Assembly (NCBI GenBank): GCA_009733575.1
Contig: ML769583.1
Location: 62,001-126,000, forward strand
From: Gymnopus androsaceus JB14
Lineage: Eukaryota > Basidiomycota > Agaricomycetes > Agaricales > Omphalotaceae
Reading direction: 5' to 3'
DNA length: 64,000 nucleotides
Position numbers and translations under genes: made by a program. The notes under the pieces are model-generated. The model had not been told where the DNA came from. It made no database searches and was given only the letters and a program-made list of their open reading frames with translations. This document shows positions 1 through 10,597 of this stretch, piece by piece. Each line of letters opens with the position of its first letter. Position 1 is the first letter of the stretch.

Positions 1-426
1 CTCATTCAAATTTTTGATGATATCTCTCCGACACAGTAAAACAACATATAAAATGCCACCAACAGTAAGAGAGAGCATTTCTGTGGAGAATATTGTGAAA
101 TGGACCAACGCACATATAATAAATCCCTTATTAGCCTCCAAGCAGGCCATAAAGCTTGAGAAAATGTAACTGTTCAAACAAGTGATCATGTCCAAAGGAC
201 TGGTTAAATACTGTATACAGTCGCGGTGCAGATCTGTCATTAATCAATATTCTTTATTTGGTAATAATTTCTAGTTTTGTACTCTGGGCATTGGATTGTT
301 GAACAGCAGTATTTACTCAACAAGGTCATTTATTAAACTGGTGACTGCAGACATGTTGCTGAGAAGGAGATCCAGCATACAGCTTTCACTCCTTCAACTA
401 GGGCTAGGCCCCTTGTCTCTTCCTCA
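1..426. other. Gene-free stretch, AT-rich
   Basis: I see no reading frame with recognisable protein similarity here. The stretch is AT-rich and borders a small inverted-repeat element, so it is probably more transposon-derived or intergenic DNA. Confidence 0.4.
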
Positions 427-1116
427 CATCAGCAAAACCTGGGTGTACTGGACAGAGCTGCACTCATAGCACCCATAGCACCCATAGCAAGGTCCCCATC
501 TGTCCAGAGCTGTGGACTGCTATGGATTGCTATAAGTTACTATGGATTTTGGGTGAATGTCATCTGTCAGGGCAGGGATTCAATTCAAAACTAAATATAT
601 GAATGCTTTCAGAATTGATTCCCTCAATTAGTTGTGAGACCAGAATAATTATAATAAAATCATATAATATTGTCATGGTCATGGTAGTAGATGTCACAGT
701 AGCGATTTGGAAAGTACAGTGTAAATAAAACTATAGTTAGTACTGTAAATACTAGATGGCAACACTACTGAAGCTTAATTAGATATATCAAACAAAGTTG
801 AGGGGTGTAACTTACCAATGATGTCTAAACCAAAGCAACTTGGACCTTTGACTTGGAAAAAAAGGAAAGCTGGGGAAGGAAGGAAGGAAGGGAAGGAAGT
901 TACAATGTCAACACATTGATGCTATATAGCATTAGCAGGAGAGACTGACAGCTGTAAAGATGCTGACAGCTAGGTCAAGCACTCGGTTATCTCCCAGGAG
1001 CTCATAGTAGCTCATAGCAAGCCATAGCATTTCATGGCAGCCATAGTGCTATGACCTTCTATGGCTTGCTATAGATTGCTATGGCCTCTATGGCCATTGC
1101 CCAGGTTTTGCTGATG
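427..1116. mobile_element. Short TIR element (family A/B), non-autonomous
   Basis: The element begins with CATCAGCAAAACCTGGG at 427-443 and ends with the exact reverse complement at 1100-1116, a 17-bp terminal inverted repeat. It is 690 bp long and encodes nothing recognisable. Next to the left end are tandem CATAGCA/CCATAGCAA motifs, and next to the right end their complements, like the subterminal repeats that transposases bind. The same ends and the same subterminal motifs recur at 2242 and 14622, so this is one family with two copies in the window. A target duplication is not clear: CA flanks both sides here, but the second copy does not match that. The superfamily is therefore left open. 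Confidence 0.7.
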
Positions 1117-1476
1117 CAGGCTCCACCGAGGGACCAACAGATATTCACAATGAACTGATAAGATACTTTGAAGGAGATTCAGAACCTCAATATGTCAAAA
1201 CTGTCAGGAGAAATAGATAGAAGTCATTGAGTATGGCATGACCTTTATTTGAATAGGTTCTGGATTCCTGAAATTGGTTTGGTAAGACTATCCATTATTG
1301 AGCTGGATGGGGCAGTGTGACAAAGTTCTGTATGTCCTCATGACCATTGAGGGACATTGTTCAACTGCTGGGGTTTGTACTGGTTGCCAGGATGCTAACC
1401 AGTCTGCCAACTATGCCTGCAACAACTGCTCTTCATGTAAAATGCTATGTGCAGCTTGCTGCATACAAGATCATTT

Positions 1477-2202
1477 TAGAGATGGGCACAAATAGCGAAT
1501 ATTCATGAGTATTCATGAATATTTAGCCATTCGTTACTCGCGAATAATGAGTCACGAGTGACGAATATATTCGTTACACGAGTACTTACTCGAGTATAAA
1601 TAGCCACTTTGATGTCACAAATATTCGTGGTACTTTATTCATGAATATTCGCGAATATTTGCCGATATCACGTGCTCGTTAGCACGAGCATGTGAGGTAT
1701 TCATTACTTAAGCAAAAATTCAATATATAACTTAATTCGGCTATGTTTGAATATGTATATAATGTTATTGACATGTAACTGTAATAAAATCTGTGTGGCT
1801 TAGTGGTTATGGGTGCCGACTCTGGATTAAGGTCAGGCCTTCCTGTGATAGCTGACCAGCAGAGTTCAATTCTCAGTACCGCCACAATTTTGTGTCATGT
1901 AATAGTACTCGGAAATGTATACAGACTGTATTTATATTATTATTAAACACTAATATAGTACTTCAACATTATTACTTACATGTTCGAGCCTATATTTACT
2001 TTATTTGTAATGTTGTTAATTAATCACAAGTATACTCGAGTATTTGTCCTAAAATACTCGTTATTCACGAATATCTATTCGCGAATATATGTCTGTATAA
2101 ATATTCGAGTATATACTCGAGTATAAATAGTGGATTTGAGGTGACAAATATTCATACCACGAATAACGAATATACTCGAGTATGTATTCGTGCCCACCTC
2201 TA
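1477..2202. mobile_element. hAT-type MITE with 8-bp target duplication
   Basis: The ends are TAGAGATGGGCAC at 1477 and its near-exact complement GTGCCCACCTCTA ending at 2202. They are flanked by a perfect 8-bp direct repeat GATCATTT at 1469-1476 and 2203-2210. An 8-bp duplication with TA(G/A)xG-type ends is the hallmark of the hAT superfamily. Many ACTCGAGTA and CGAATA motifs repeat near both ends. At 726 bp without a transposase it must be moved in trans. It lies in the zinc-cluster exon of an older KDZ transposase and disrupts it. A tRNA-like segment with polymerase III box motifs lies at its centre. Confidence 0.88.
1791..1886 (+). other. tRNA-like segment with A- and B-box motifs
   Basis: TGGCTTAGTGGTTA at 1796-1809 fits the polymerase III A-box, and GAGTTCAATTC at 1862-1872 fits the B-box, at roughly the spacing seen in tRNA genes with a long variable arm. 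I cannot fold a convincing seven-base acceptor stem, so this is more likely a tRNA-derived SINE head or a decayed tRNA than a working tRNA gene. It sits inside the hAT-type MITE. Confidence 0.35.
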
Positions 2203-2608
2203 GATCATTTGGAAAATCCACTTCACTCTATCAAGGTATAGCATCAGCAAAACCTGGGTGTACTGGATAGTGCTGGATAGCACTATCCAGCACTCATAGC
2301 ACCCATAGCACTCATAGCAAGGTCCCCATCTATCCAGAGCTATGGATTGCTATACTTACTGCAGAAACATTGGCTGTCAGATTCTATTCAATAGTAAATA
2401 TATTGCTTATTTGAATTGTTTTCCATTCCGATAGCTCCAAGCAGCCCGCCGCTTGCTAGTAGTGTTGCCACAATACAAGGAGATGGAGATGGTCTGCCAA
2501 AACATAAAATCCAAATAAACTCATATATTACTATGTTTGTAGTACCTAGGACAGTAACAATGGCACTAGAACTAAAACTACTTAGGATGACTATTTGTAA
2601 ATAGGTCT

Positions 2609-2616
2609 TCAAATGC
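2609..2616. repeat. Target site duplication, left copy (TCAAATGC)
   Basis: The 8 bases TCAAATGC directly before the KDZ inverted repeat are repeated exactly after its other end at 14420-14427. Eight-base duplications are expected for Zisupton/KDZ elements. Confidence 0.9.
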
Positions 2617-2810
2617 CACCTGCTAGTCCCCCTTAATGCCTCCTGTTAGAGGCTTGGATTGTTTTTATTTCCCTCTAATAGGAGGGTTTAAGAGTTTATC
2701 TCAACTAATGGCTAGGTATTAGCCAGAATATAATATATTAGGTATGAAACACCTACAGAGCACCCCAGTGCTTACAGCACATAAGCCTTAGCACCCCCGC
2801 GCTTACCATC
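2617..2810. repeat. Left terminal inverted repeat of the KDZ transposon
   Basis: About 190 bp that match, inverted and with scattered substitutions and small gaps, the segment 14226-14419. The outer 100 bp are the best conserved, with shared blocks such as TGCCTCCTGTTAGAGGCTTG and GGCTAGGTATTAGCCAGAAT. Confidence 0.9.
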
Positions 2811-2979
2811 TGCTTAGTGTGATAGAGCTGACTCATTATAGACTTGATTTTACCAAGAAATACATTATTATTACTTAGAACAAGATACAACATCATGAGA
2901 TACATAAGGATAGTACAGCACAATGCCAGCAAAGGGGAACAGAACGGCAAGAAAGTGACCGTGACCTACAGAACAGCCC

Positions 2980-5250
2980 CTACTCATCCTCAGCATACTC
3001 ATCCGACTCACCCTCCTTGTCATCCACAATTCCATCTGGAATGGAAACTACGTTCTCCTTGGCCTTACACACCATGGAGCCACGTGATTTACCAGTGGAA
3101 ACCCCCTCTTTTCCCTTCCCTTTAGCCTTCTCCTTAGACACAACCTTCCCTTTGCCCTTGGCGCCAGACTTTGCCTTTGCCTTACTGGTCTTCCCCCCAT
3201 CTTTGTCATCCCCCAAGTGGAGGCACTTCTGGGCTTTCGCCGTGTCACCAGAAGCCTTCCTCTTACCCCCCCGAGCTCTCTCCTCATCCTCTGATGTCTG
3301 TGCATCTCCATCATCCTTGTTGTCATCTTCCATGTGAGCATGTTTTTGCTTACACGTGTTCGTTTGCTTCTTGGCTTGCTTCACTCTCCCTGCTACTGGC
3401 TCCCATTGGGCCTTGAGCTCTCGCACTTGCTTTGATGTGAGCTTTTGCCAACAGGCCTGCCCCTCCAACCATGCATCATAAAGCTCCTTCACGTCCTCGA
3501 CCTTCATAAGCGATTGAGGCAACACCCGCAGAATATCCTCAGGCCATCCATCAATAACAACCTTGTAGACAGCCACAATGCTTTCCTCGTACTTGCTGTA
3601 GGCCATAACCAAGTCCTTCACACCAGTAATCTCCTCTATAGAGACATGATCAGTTTCAGACAAACAATGAGTAAGCACGAATGTACCTAAACCGCGATTG
3701 ATCAACTTCACCATAGCCTTCGCCATGTCAGCCTTGGATAGCTTCTTTTTGCCCACTACACAGCTATACTGAGTATCTGCACGAACTGCGAAGACAAAAA
3801 CCACTTACGAGCTTCCTTTGTGCAAACATACGCATTGAAGCATTCCCCTAGCTTTGCCAAGCTGATCCCAAACTTTTCACGCAGAAATCATCCGCTGGAC
3901 CCGCACCAAAAAAGCCCTTTGCCGTGTCTTTCTTGAAGCTTCCGCATGTGGTGATGCCAAATGAATTAGTGCCGACAGTGAGAAAAGCATAGTCGCACTG
4001 CAATATATCACAAATTAGCATGATGAAAAAGACAAGGATAGAAAGCACGTACCTGAGCCTGCAGCAAATCCAGAGTCTTCAATGCCACCTGTGCCATAGA
4101 CTTGCCAGACACCCTCTGCACCTTTCCCTTAGACTCTGCTTCCTTTGCCTCATAATACTCCTCACAATAAATCTTCATTTCCTCACTATCATTCATGGCT
4201 GCCATGAGGTCCTTATCCTTATGCAGCTCCTCGCAAATTTTGTTGAGTGTTTTCCGATTGCCTGGCCCTTTATCTGAAAAGAATTGATCAGTCAAAATCT
4301 GCACAAGGGAAGCCAAATGACAACTGACCGTCATTCAACTCTTTACCCTTGAAGTAAACCATGATGTTCCAGTCCGAGACCTCACACCTGCTTTTGATGG
4401 GTGGAGAATACAAAGCAAGCTGTTTAATGCGGTCGACTTTATAGCCGTTTGCATTTGCAATCTCCTCCAGCTTAGCTTCGTATGCAGTTGTAGCGTCGTT
4501 GATGGTGTCCATGAGCTTATCCTGCTTATCTACCCCCGACTGCTTCAACAACTTCCGCTCCTCAGCTCCCATCACTGATCTCTTCTTACGAGAAGCACCC
4601 AGGCCCGAGACAGACTCCACAGTGGCAGATGTAGATGGCCCAGCAGCAATGACCGCCTCCCCAGCCACAGTCACAACTCCGGAAGAGCCTGCCGCGGAAG
4701 ACACCCCAATGACAATGTCGTCCTTGGGGGAGGAAACCACAGCCACGGAAGCGGAAGAACCAGCAGAGCCAGGTGGAGCAGCACATGTCAAAGGCAACGG
4801 CACAGAAGTATTGACTGCAGGAGCAGAGGCAGTTGCAGGTAAAGACGAGCTGGAAGGAGTATTACCATGTTCAGCAAAAGGAGGCCCCGTTTCAATGCTG
4901 CCCCCAGAGACATTTTGAGAAGCATTGACATTGGCATGGCGAAGTATGTCTTGCATAGAAACCCTCGGAGAGCTGGAATCAGCTTCAGGATTGAAGCCAA
5001 CATCGAGTGAGTCCAAGTATCTGATGACCTGGCTGGTCGATGGCCGCTGGACAGTGATAACGCGTAGATTTTGATGAGTATTATCTAAGGAAAAAAAGTT
5101 TTAGTTTAATGTTTAAAGGATAAACCTTAATAAGAAAATCATACCAAGTGCATCTTGAGTGCTTTTGGAGATCTCGGTGGACGCTGTGGCCACTTGCAAT
5201 GCATCGACGGGCTCGGTGACCACAGGATCTGTCCAAGTGAGGGCAGGCAT
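2980..5250 (-). pseudogene. KDZ passenger gene of unknown function, one frame break
   Basis: I read a multi-exon minus-strand gene. The start is MPALTWTDP at 5250; exon 1 ends at 5145, exon 2 starts at 5084 (DNTHQNLRVIT) and runs to about 4330. It is followed by an exon from about 4274 (KGPGNRKTLNK...ALKTLDLLQAQ), an exon beginning CDYAFLTVGTNSFG, and a last exon ending at 2980. The C-terminal half is a lysine/serine/acidic low-complexity tail. The central parts (EEITGVKDLVMAYSKYEESI...VIDGWPEDI...CWQKLTSKQ) resemble proteins widespread and unannotated in Agaricomycetes; that is recollection of a pattern, not a search. Near 3886 the frame changes: ADDF must continue as LREKFGISLAKLGE in another frame, as if one T had been lost. 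It lies directly inside the left inverted repeat, so it moves with the element. Function unknown. Confidence 0.5.
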
Positions 5251-6770
5251 CTTGCAAAAAGGTCAGAAGAAACGAATAAACAAAGAACACAAGTTAGCAA
5301 ATTCTTGCAGCATTGCAAAGCAACGTGAGCTGGGATCTGTCAGTCAAAATTTCGTAATACGAGAAGTTCAAACTTACCTTGGACCTTCACAAGCTTAGCT
5401 TGACCCGTGCCTACGGCACGGGCAGGGGTCCTCAGGGTATTATTTTAATAATATTCAGATATTCTCTTTTTGTGCCAAAAGTGCATTACTGGTGCATCAT
5501 ATATTAGAAACTGAAAGTCAGTATACTAAAACATTACCTTTAGCATTGGCTGTTGGTGTATCAATAGTATGCTCATCTGGAACTAACTAAGTTCACAGAG
5601 AGCGCAATTCTCATTTGTTCTTCTTTGAACTTTTACTGTACACTTTCATGCATGTTTTCCAGCATTCCATCCATTTATCTTTGCAATGCACTGAGACTGA
5701 AATATTCAGGATTTTTGTGAAGCTTGCTGTGAAGTATGCTTTTCCAGGTGCATTTGGAATCTTGGAATTTCAGTCTCAGTACAATGCAATAAATTTTCTT
5801 AGGGCATGTGGTTTGGGATATCATATATAAGTATATTTGAGAAGGATGACTATCCTGGAGGTTGTAAATGAAGTTGAGCATTCAAGAGCCAGCAAAGAGC
5901 ATTGGAAATGCACTTATGAGAATTACCGGTGCTAAAATCAGAGTGCATTGCCTGCCAATTTTCAATGCATTTTTGGATGCATCCTGGCAGCACTCAAACA
6001 TTCTCTAAATCACCAAATTCTGGAATTGTAAACATTAAGGTATATTCTAATATACTACAAAGTTTGAAGACAATTTGTTGAGTTTTACAAAAGTTTTCAG
6101 TATGGGTATTTTTGAGTGCATTACTGGTAAATCATTAGTATGAGGGCAAAATATAACATGTATATAAAGAGGCATTGATTCAAAAATTTATGAAGAATAA
6201 ATTGAATAAAATGAAATTTAAGAGTAAAATCATGCTGGACAGAAACTTGTACTGTAAGGGTTTCTCCCTTGCACTCACTTCTGCTGACATCCTGCTTGAA
6301 GTTGTCTCACTCGCTCCATAATACATGTATGTCTTGTCATTCTGCATTGGGCTCTTGAAGCTTAATGATTTACTTATATGTACATGCATAGATTAATGGT
6401 TTTGTCTCATGTCAGATTAACTACATTTCTCCTTTATTTGCCTTTAATTAAGTACTTAGTTCCAACTAAAATTTCACACAAACTGCTCTGAACTGTCTGC
6501 CAGAATCATAAGTGGGTGTTTGAAGTAGAGACTTTAATACATTGCTCAGGACAGCACCACTGATAGTGTTTCATGAAACTACAGTATAAATTTGAAGGTC
6601 AGATTCCCAGACCCCACGCTGCCGCGGGCCCGCTGCGCGGAGCTTTTGCCTGCGGCGCCTAGGTGAGAATACTTGTTGCCTGGCTGTGGCGCTTAAACAG
6701 CTGACCAATGATTAGCTAAATAGCGGACTTTGAAATCAAGCGCTCCGTCTTCATTTTAAGTATAGGATCT
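5251..6770. other. Non-coding KDZ interior
   Basis: No supported gene. At 5404-5422 lies a perfect hairpin, CCCGTGCC-TAC-GGCACGGG. At 6615-6665 there is a short GC-rich island in otherwise AT-rich DNA. Both may be joints of older insertions, but I cannot bound them. Confidence 0.4.
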
Positions 6771-7426
6771 GCATTGTCCACCACATCTACGAGAGCCATA
6801 GCGGCAACGACGACAGCAATGAACAAGAGTAAGTTGAAATCAATCTGTCATATGTTAATCTATTATATGACAAATCATTTTCCAGGAAATATCCCCATTA
6901 ACAATGCCGAGTGCCAAACAGCTCTTCCTACTGACATCAGCCATGCCCGAACTGATGCTTTACAGCACATAGACAGAGGCAAAGATTTGAGTACAGACAC
7001 ATTTCTTTTCTAACACTCTCGCCGGCACTTACCAAAACCAACAGTGAAAGACAAATTTTTTGTAAAGCCAAAATCTTGATTCTTGAATCGATGCACGATT
7101 TCAAGAAACAGTTGAGTAGCAATGAACCAAACTTTAGTGAGCTCCTCCTCCATTTAGAAATGCCCTAGCTAACATGGTTTACAGCCATTGATGAAGCACG
7201 ATCTATGTTCCAACAAATATTGTGCACCATGACAAATACCTTTGGTTAGTCAAACCTTGTTTTCACTTTTCCCTGCCCACCTTCCCTGGCTTAAAATTCA
7301 ATAGATTTCACTCGCAATGCTTATTGCTGATTTTCTCCAGACGAAAACCAGGATATCTCAGTCAAACTTGGCTCTCTCCCACTTGTGCCTCATCCATCCA
7401 AGCTGTCTGCTCACTACTCACTCACA

Positions 7427-7855
7427 ATGCCTGAAAGGCTGCCTGAAATTATTCCTGGAGGCCGCTTTACCATGCCAACATTCATCCCTCGCCCTCAGCT
7501 CCCTTGCACCGACATTCCGGAAAACTCTGGGCCTGCGTTTGTTGTATACTTTGGGCAAGACAGCAGGTCCGGCTTCTTCCGCCACTACTCCAATTCAGAC
7601 CACAAACTGGGCACCGAGAGCATTGCACCTGTGTCCTTTCGTGTGCACCTCATAAAGTCATTCCCAACTGTCCAGGTGGCCCAGAGCACCTACCAGGAGT
7701 GCTTGCATACAGGGGTTCTAGCATTGCTCAGGGTTCAGGAGTCTCAAAACATGGTGTATGTTGTGACCAAAGGGTTTCAGCCAGGCGTTTATACTTCCAG
7801 GTGTGCATGCCAACCGCCTATTTTCACATCAAAACTAATTCAATATGTGGTCTAG
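7427..7855 (+). CDS. KDZ-borne ORF with RNase H1 N-terminal (viroplasmin-like) motifs
   Basis: The frame MPERLPEIIPGGRFTMP... runs to 7855. Two stretches look like the small hybrid-binding fold found at the N-terminus of RNase H1: AFVVYFGQDSRSGFF with a downstream FPTVQVAQSTYQECL, and VYVVTKGFQPGVYTS. The usual pattern is (F/Y)YVV..G...G(V/I)(Y/F)..., followed by a phenylalanine and a helix with alternating A and Y/W. Such domains are abundant in Agaricomycete proteins of unknown role. The second copy seems cut off, perhaps at an unrecognised intron near 7801. The ORF is a passenger in the KDZ element. A family match by profile search would be decisive. Confidence 0.4.
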   Translation: MPERLPEIIPGGRFTMPTFIPRPQLPCTDIPENSGPAFVVYFGQDSRSGFFRHYSNSDHKLGTESIAPVSFRVHLIKSFPTVQVAQSTYQECLHTGVLALLRVQESQNMVYVVTKGFQPGVYTSRCACQPPIFTSKLIQYVV

Positions 7856-8151
7856 AAACAATGCACTCGCTCATGGGCTTAATTGGCGAGGCGGCGAGGA
7901 TACGTGCACCAATGGAACTGTAGCCAAAGCCAAAGCAATCTTCAATTACTGGAACTCCCTTGGCCAAGTTACCCGCCTTCACTGGGATTGACCTTTCAAT
8001 CTTGACGCGTTCTTCGAAATCTGAAATGCCAGTGTATCTATGTAGTTACGATTGTTGCGAATATCATCTCACTTTCTTGAACATTACAAGCATCATACAA
8101 ACATGTGTACCATAAGAAATAAATGAGTTTAACCACATTGGAAGTTGTAAA

Positions 8152-8490
8152 CTAATCTTCATTGAACCTAGCCCCAGCACTTTCCTTGCCAATCCTCTTA
8201 GTCCCATTACGACACTTGTAAATGTGCAAAGCATTGCCATTACTATTGTCGGTCCATTCACTGTATTTTATCAGTTTTGTTGTGCGAACAGGAGATGTTA
8301 ATGATGTACTTAATACGGGCCCAATGAGCATTGTCAAGAATTTTGTCACAGTTCCTTAGAGTAAATTAGGTTAGAACTTGAAAAGAGTCCAAGATGCAAA
8401 TGAACATACTTGAGATAGTATCTCTTATCTGACTGTTTTCGATTGTGCTTTGCAAGCTTGTAGTTGACATAGTTCATGGAGGCTCTCTTC
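8152..8490 (-). CDS. Possible small multi-exon gene in KDZ interior, unknown
   Basis: On the minus strand an exon ending in HNRKQSDKRYYLK is followed by a plausible intron (GTATGT...CTAAG), then NCDKILDNAHWARIK, a further possible intron, and an exon ending KESAGARFNED. Boundaries look like introns and the peptide is well mixed in composition, which is why I list it. I recognise no family. It may be one passenger reading frame of the transposon or a relic. Confidence 0.25.
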
Positions 8491-9317
8491 CTGTAAATAC
8501 ATTATGAGCCAGTGTTAATGAATAGACCGCGAAAGTGCCAACTCCATCATGCGGCGATGTTCTTTTTCCTTGAGCACTTGTCCTTTGCTGCATTGATCAG
8601 AGAGAATAAAGGAGTAAAGAACGTATTAGAGAGATCAAAGCAATGAGATAAGGGCTGGTTGGATGTACCGAAGATGATATTGGCAATTGGCTTTGGCTCG
8701 GTTATTCTTACAATTTTCAGCCTTTTGCTCAGGTGTAATCAACAATTTTTTAATGGCAGATTCTGTACGGATGCAAGGCATGGTTCTAGTATTGTCTGGG
8801 GCTTAAATCGAGATAATCGTGTTGGAGATGGTCAGCGTTGGCTCAAAAGTGTGCAACTAGTAGCATGGGAAAAAGCAAAGGCAATCCTGTGATGCTTTAA
8901 CATTTTGACATATAATCTAGAATAATTTCCAGTTCGCTCCAGAGGCCATACCAGGTCTAGTATTGGCAGGTAGTATTGTTCATACAAGCTCAAAGTATGT
9001 ACTATAAAAATCCTGGAGCCAACCTAATACTACAGGGCCTAAAATCACGAATTGAAAGACCCCCGGGCTTATTTTATGAGTTCGAGTAATTATGTACCTA
9101 GTCTTGAAATGCAGCAAAGCCACCGCAAATACATACTCAATGTCAAGCCAACGGGTAAGTAATGATATCAAATGCATTGTGAACTATGTAAGCAACTTTG
9201 GGGGATGATAACATGGACTATAACTTGTATTGAAGCAAACACAACACCTCCTCTGCCAAGTTCTTTCTGCCTACTAGCACCTCAAACTCCTTGTCACTCC
9301 AATAGTTGTGATGCCAC

Positions 9318-10270
9318 CTAATGAGACCGGCAGGAAGAAATAATGGCACCACTCATGTTTGGCCAGAGGTGAGTTGGAGTGAGGAACAGCAGTGGAGGGT
9401 AGGAGTTAGGAGGAAGCTTGATCACGAGGCAAAGCGACCGGGCAATAAAATGTGCACTGTGTTTGAAATCAAAGCTAACACTGTTCAATGCAGCGCACAT
9501 GTCACCAATGTAGCTCCAGTAATTGCTGTAGAAGGTGGTGCTGCAATTGTGAAGGTTAAAGTGGCAGGCTGGATAGCAGCAACTTTCAAAGCAGCGTGGA
9601 ATCTTCAGTTTATTGACGTCCACCATTTGGCAGTTGATATTGGTATACAGACAATGGAGTTCCGGGAACAGAGATAAGAGCCCTTCTAAAGACAGAGACG
9701 GTTTAGAGTAGCCGCATCATGGAGGAAAGTTAGCTTACTGTCAATGTATCTTGCAATGCATTCAATAGCAAGCATTGCAAACCTTCCACTCTGAATGAGC
9801 TGAAATTCTGATAAACAGAGTGCATCAGGGCTAGAGATAATTGCGGGAGGGGGTTCGGGAGGCAGCTTGGTATGCATCACCAAGGTCTCCTTCTGAAGTT
9901 GCCAAGGTGCTTGCAGATCAGAGTAGCCGTTGGGAAATAGACGGAGTGTGTCAATGTTCTGAATGATGAGGCCAGGCCCAAGCTGATATGGGCTGAGCTC
10001 CTTCTCACTCTGTAATACACATGTTCCGAGCTCTATGGATGTTTTAGCTTGCAGTGTTTGCATTTACGTAGAATCGAAGAGTACAGAAAAATAGATGCTT
10101 GCCACCTCTCCCAAAGCTGGGATGGCATTGAGCAATTGAAGTGTACAGTACAAGGAAAGGATTAAAAGGAGGAGCAGCTTACCGTTGGATAAAGTGCCTA
10201 TTTCTCCAGGTTTCTTGTGCTTGCCCATGGTGGTACAATTTGAAGAGAGCAAAGGACATAGAGTGATCAC
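9318..10270. other. Overlapping unassigned ORFs on both strands
   Basis: Open frames of 100-125 codons occur on both strands (for example 9321-9677 on + and 9686-10063 on -). A minus-strand start MGKHKKPGEIGTLSN near 10228 could belong to a spliced gene. Nothing is recognisable, and I cannot tell which strand, if any, is coding. Confidence 0.25.
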
Positions 10271-10597
10271 ATGCCAGTTGGCGGCATGCAGCTATGGCTC
10301 ATCACTTGTTTTCTCTCTGCTCTTCATGAATACAGCTCATTTCAACTGCATAGCTAAAGCACAAGGCTCTGGTGCTACTCGTGCTTGTTCCTCTCGTATT
10401 CAAGGCCCCGCTCATGGATGCCAAGGGTTGGCAAGCTCTCAGAGACAATTTGGCAGCAATTCAACCCAGATTATTCGGAGTGCTGATTTACACAACCTGA
10501 ATCAAAGAGGGGAGCTGGCTCTGCTTCAAGCACAGGTAGAAGCCACCCGGACATCATTATTCAACAGACTTATGGTGCAGATTGTCATAATTCCGAT

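Noticed and set aside
427..1116. TA or CA as target duplication of the short TIR family
   Set aside because: CA flanks copy A, but copy B has AG and TA. No consistent duplication, so the superfamily was left open.
1679..1885. 68-codon ORF on the minus strand within the hAT MITE
   Set aside because: It overlaps the tRNA-like segment and MITE repeats, and the composition is chance-like.
5404..5422. GC hairpin CCCGTGCC-TAC-GGCACGGG as a Helitron 3' end
   Set aside because: On the minus strand a CTAA lies a few bases after the hairpin, but it is followed by G, not the T expected of a Helitron joint, and no 5' TC end was found.
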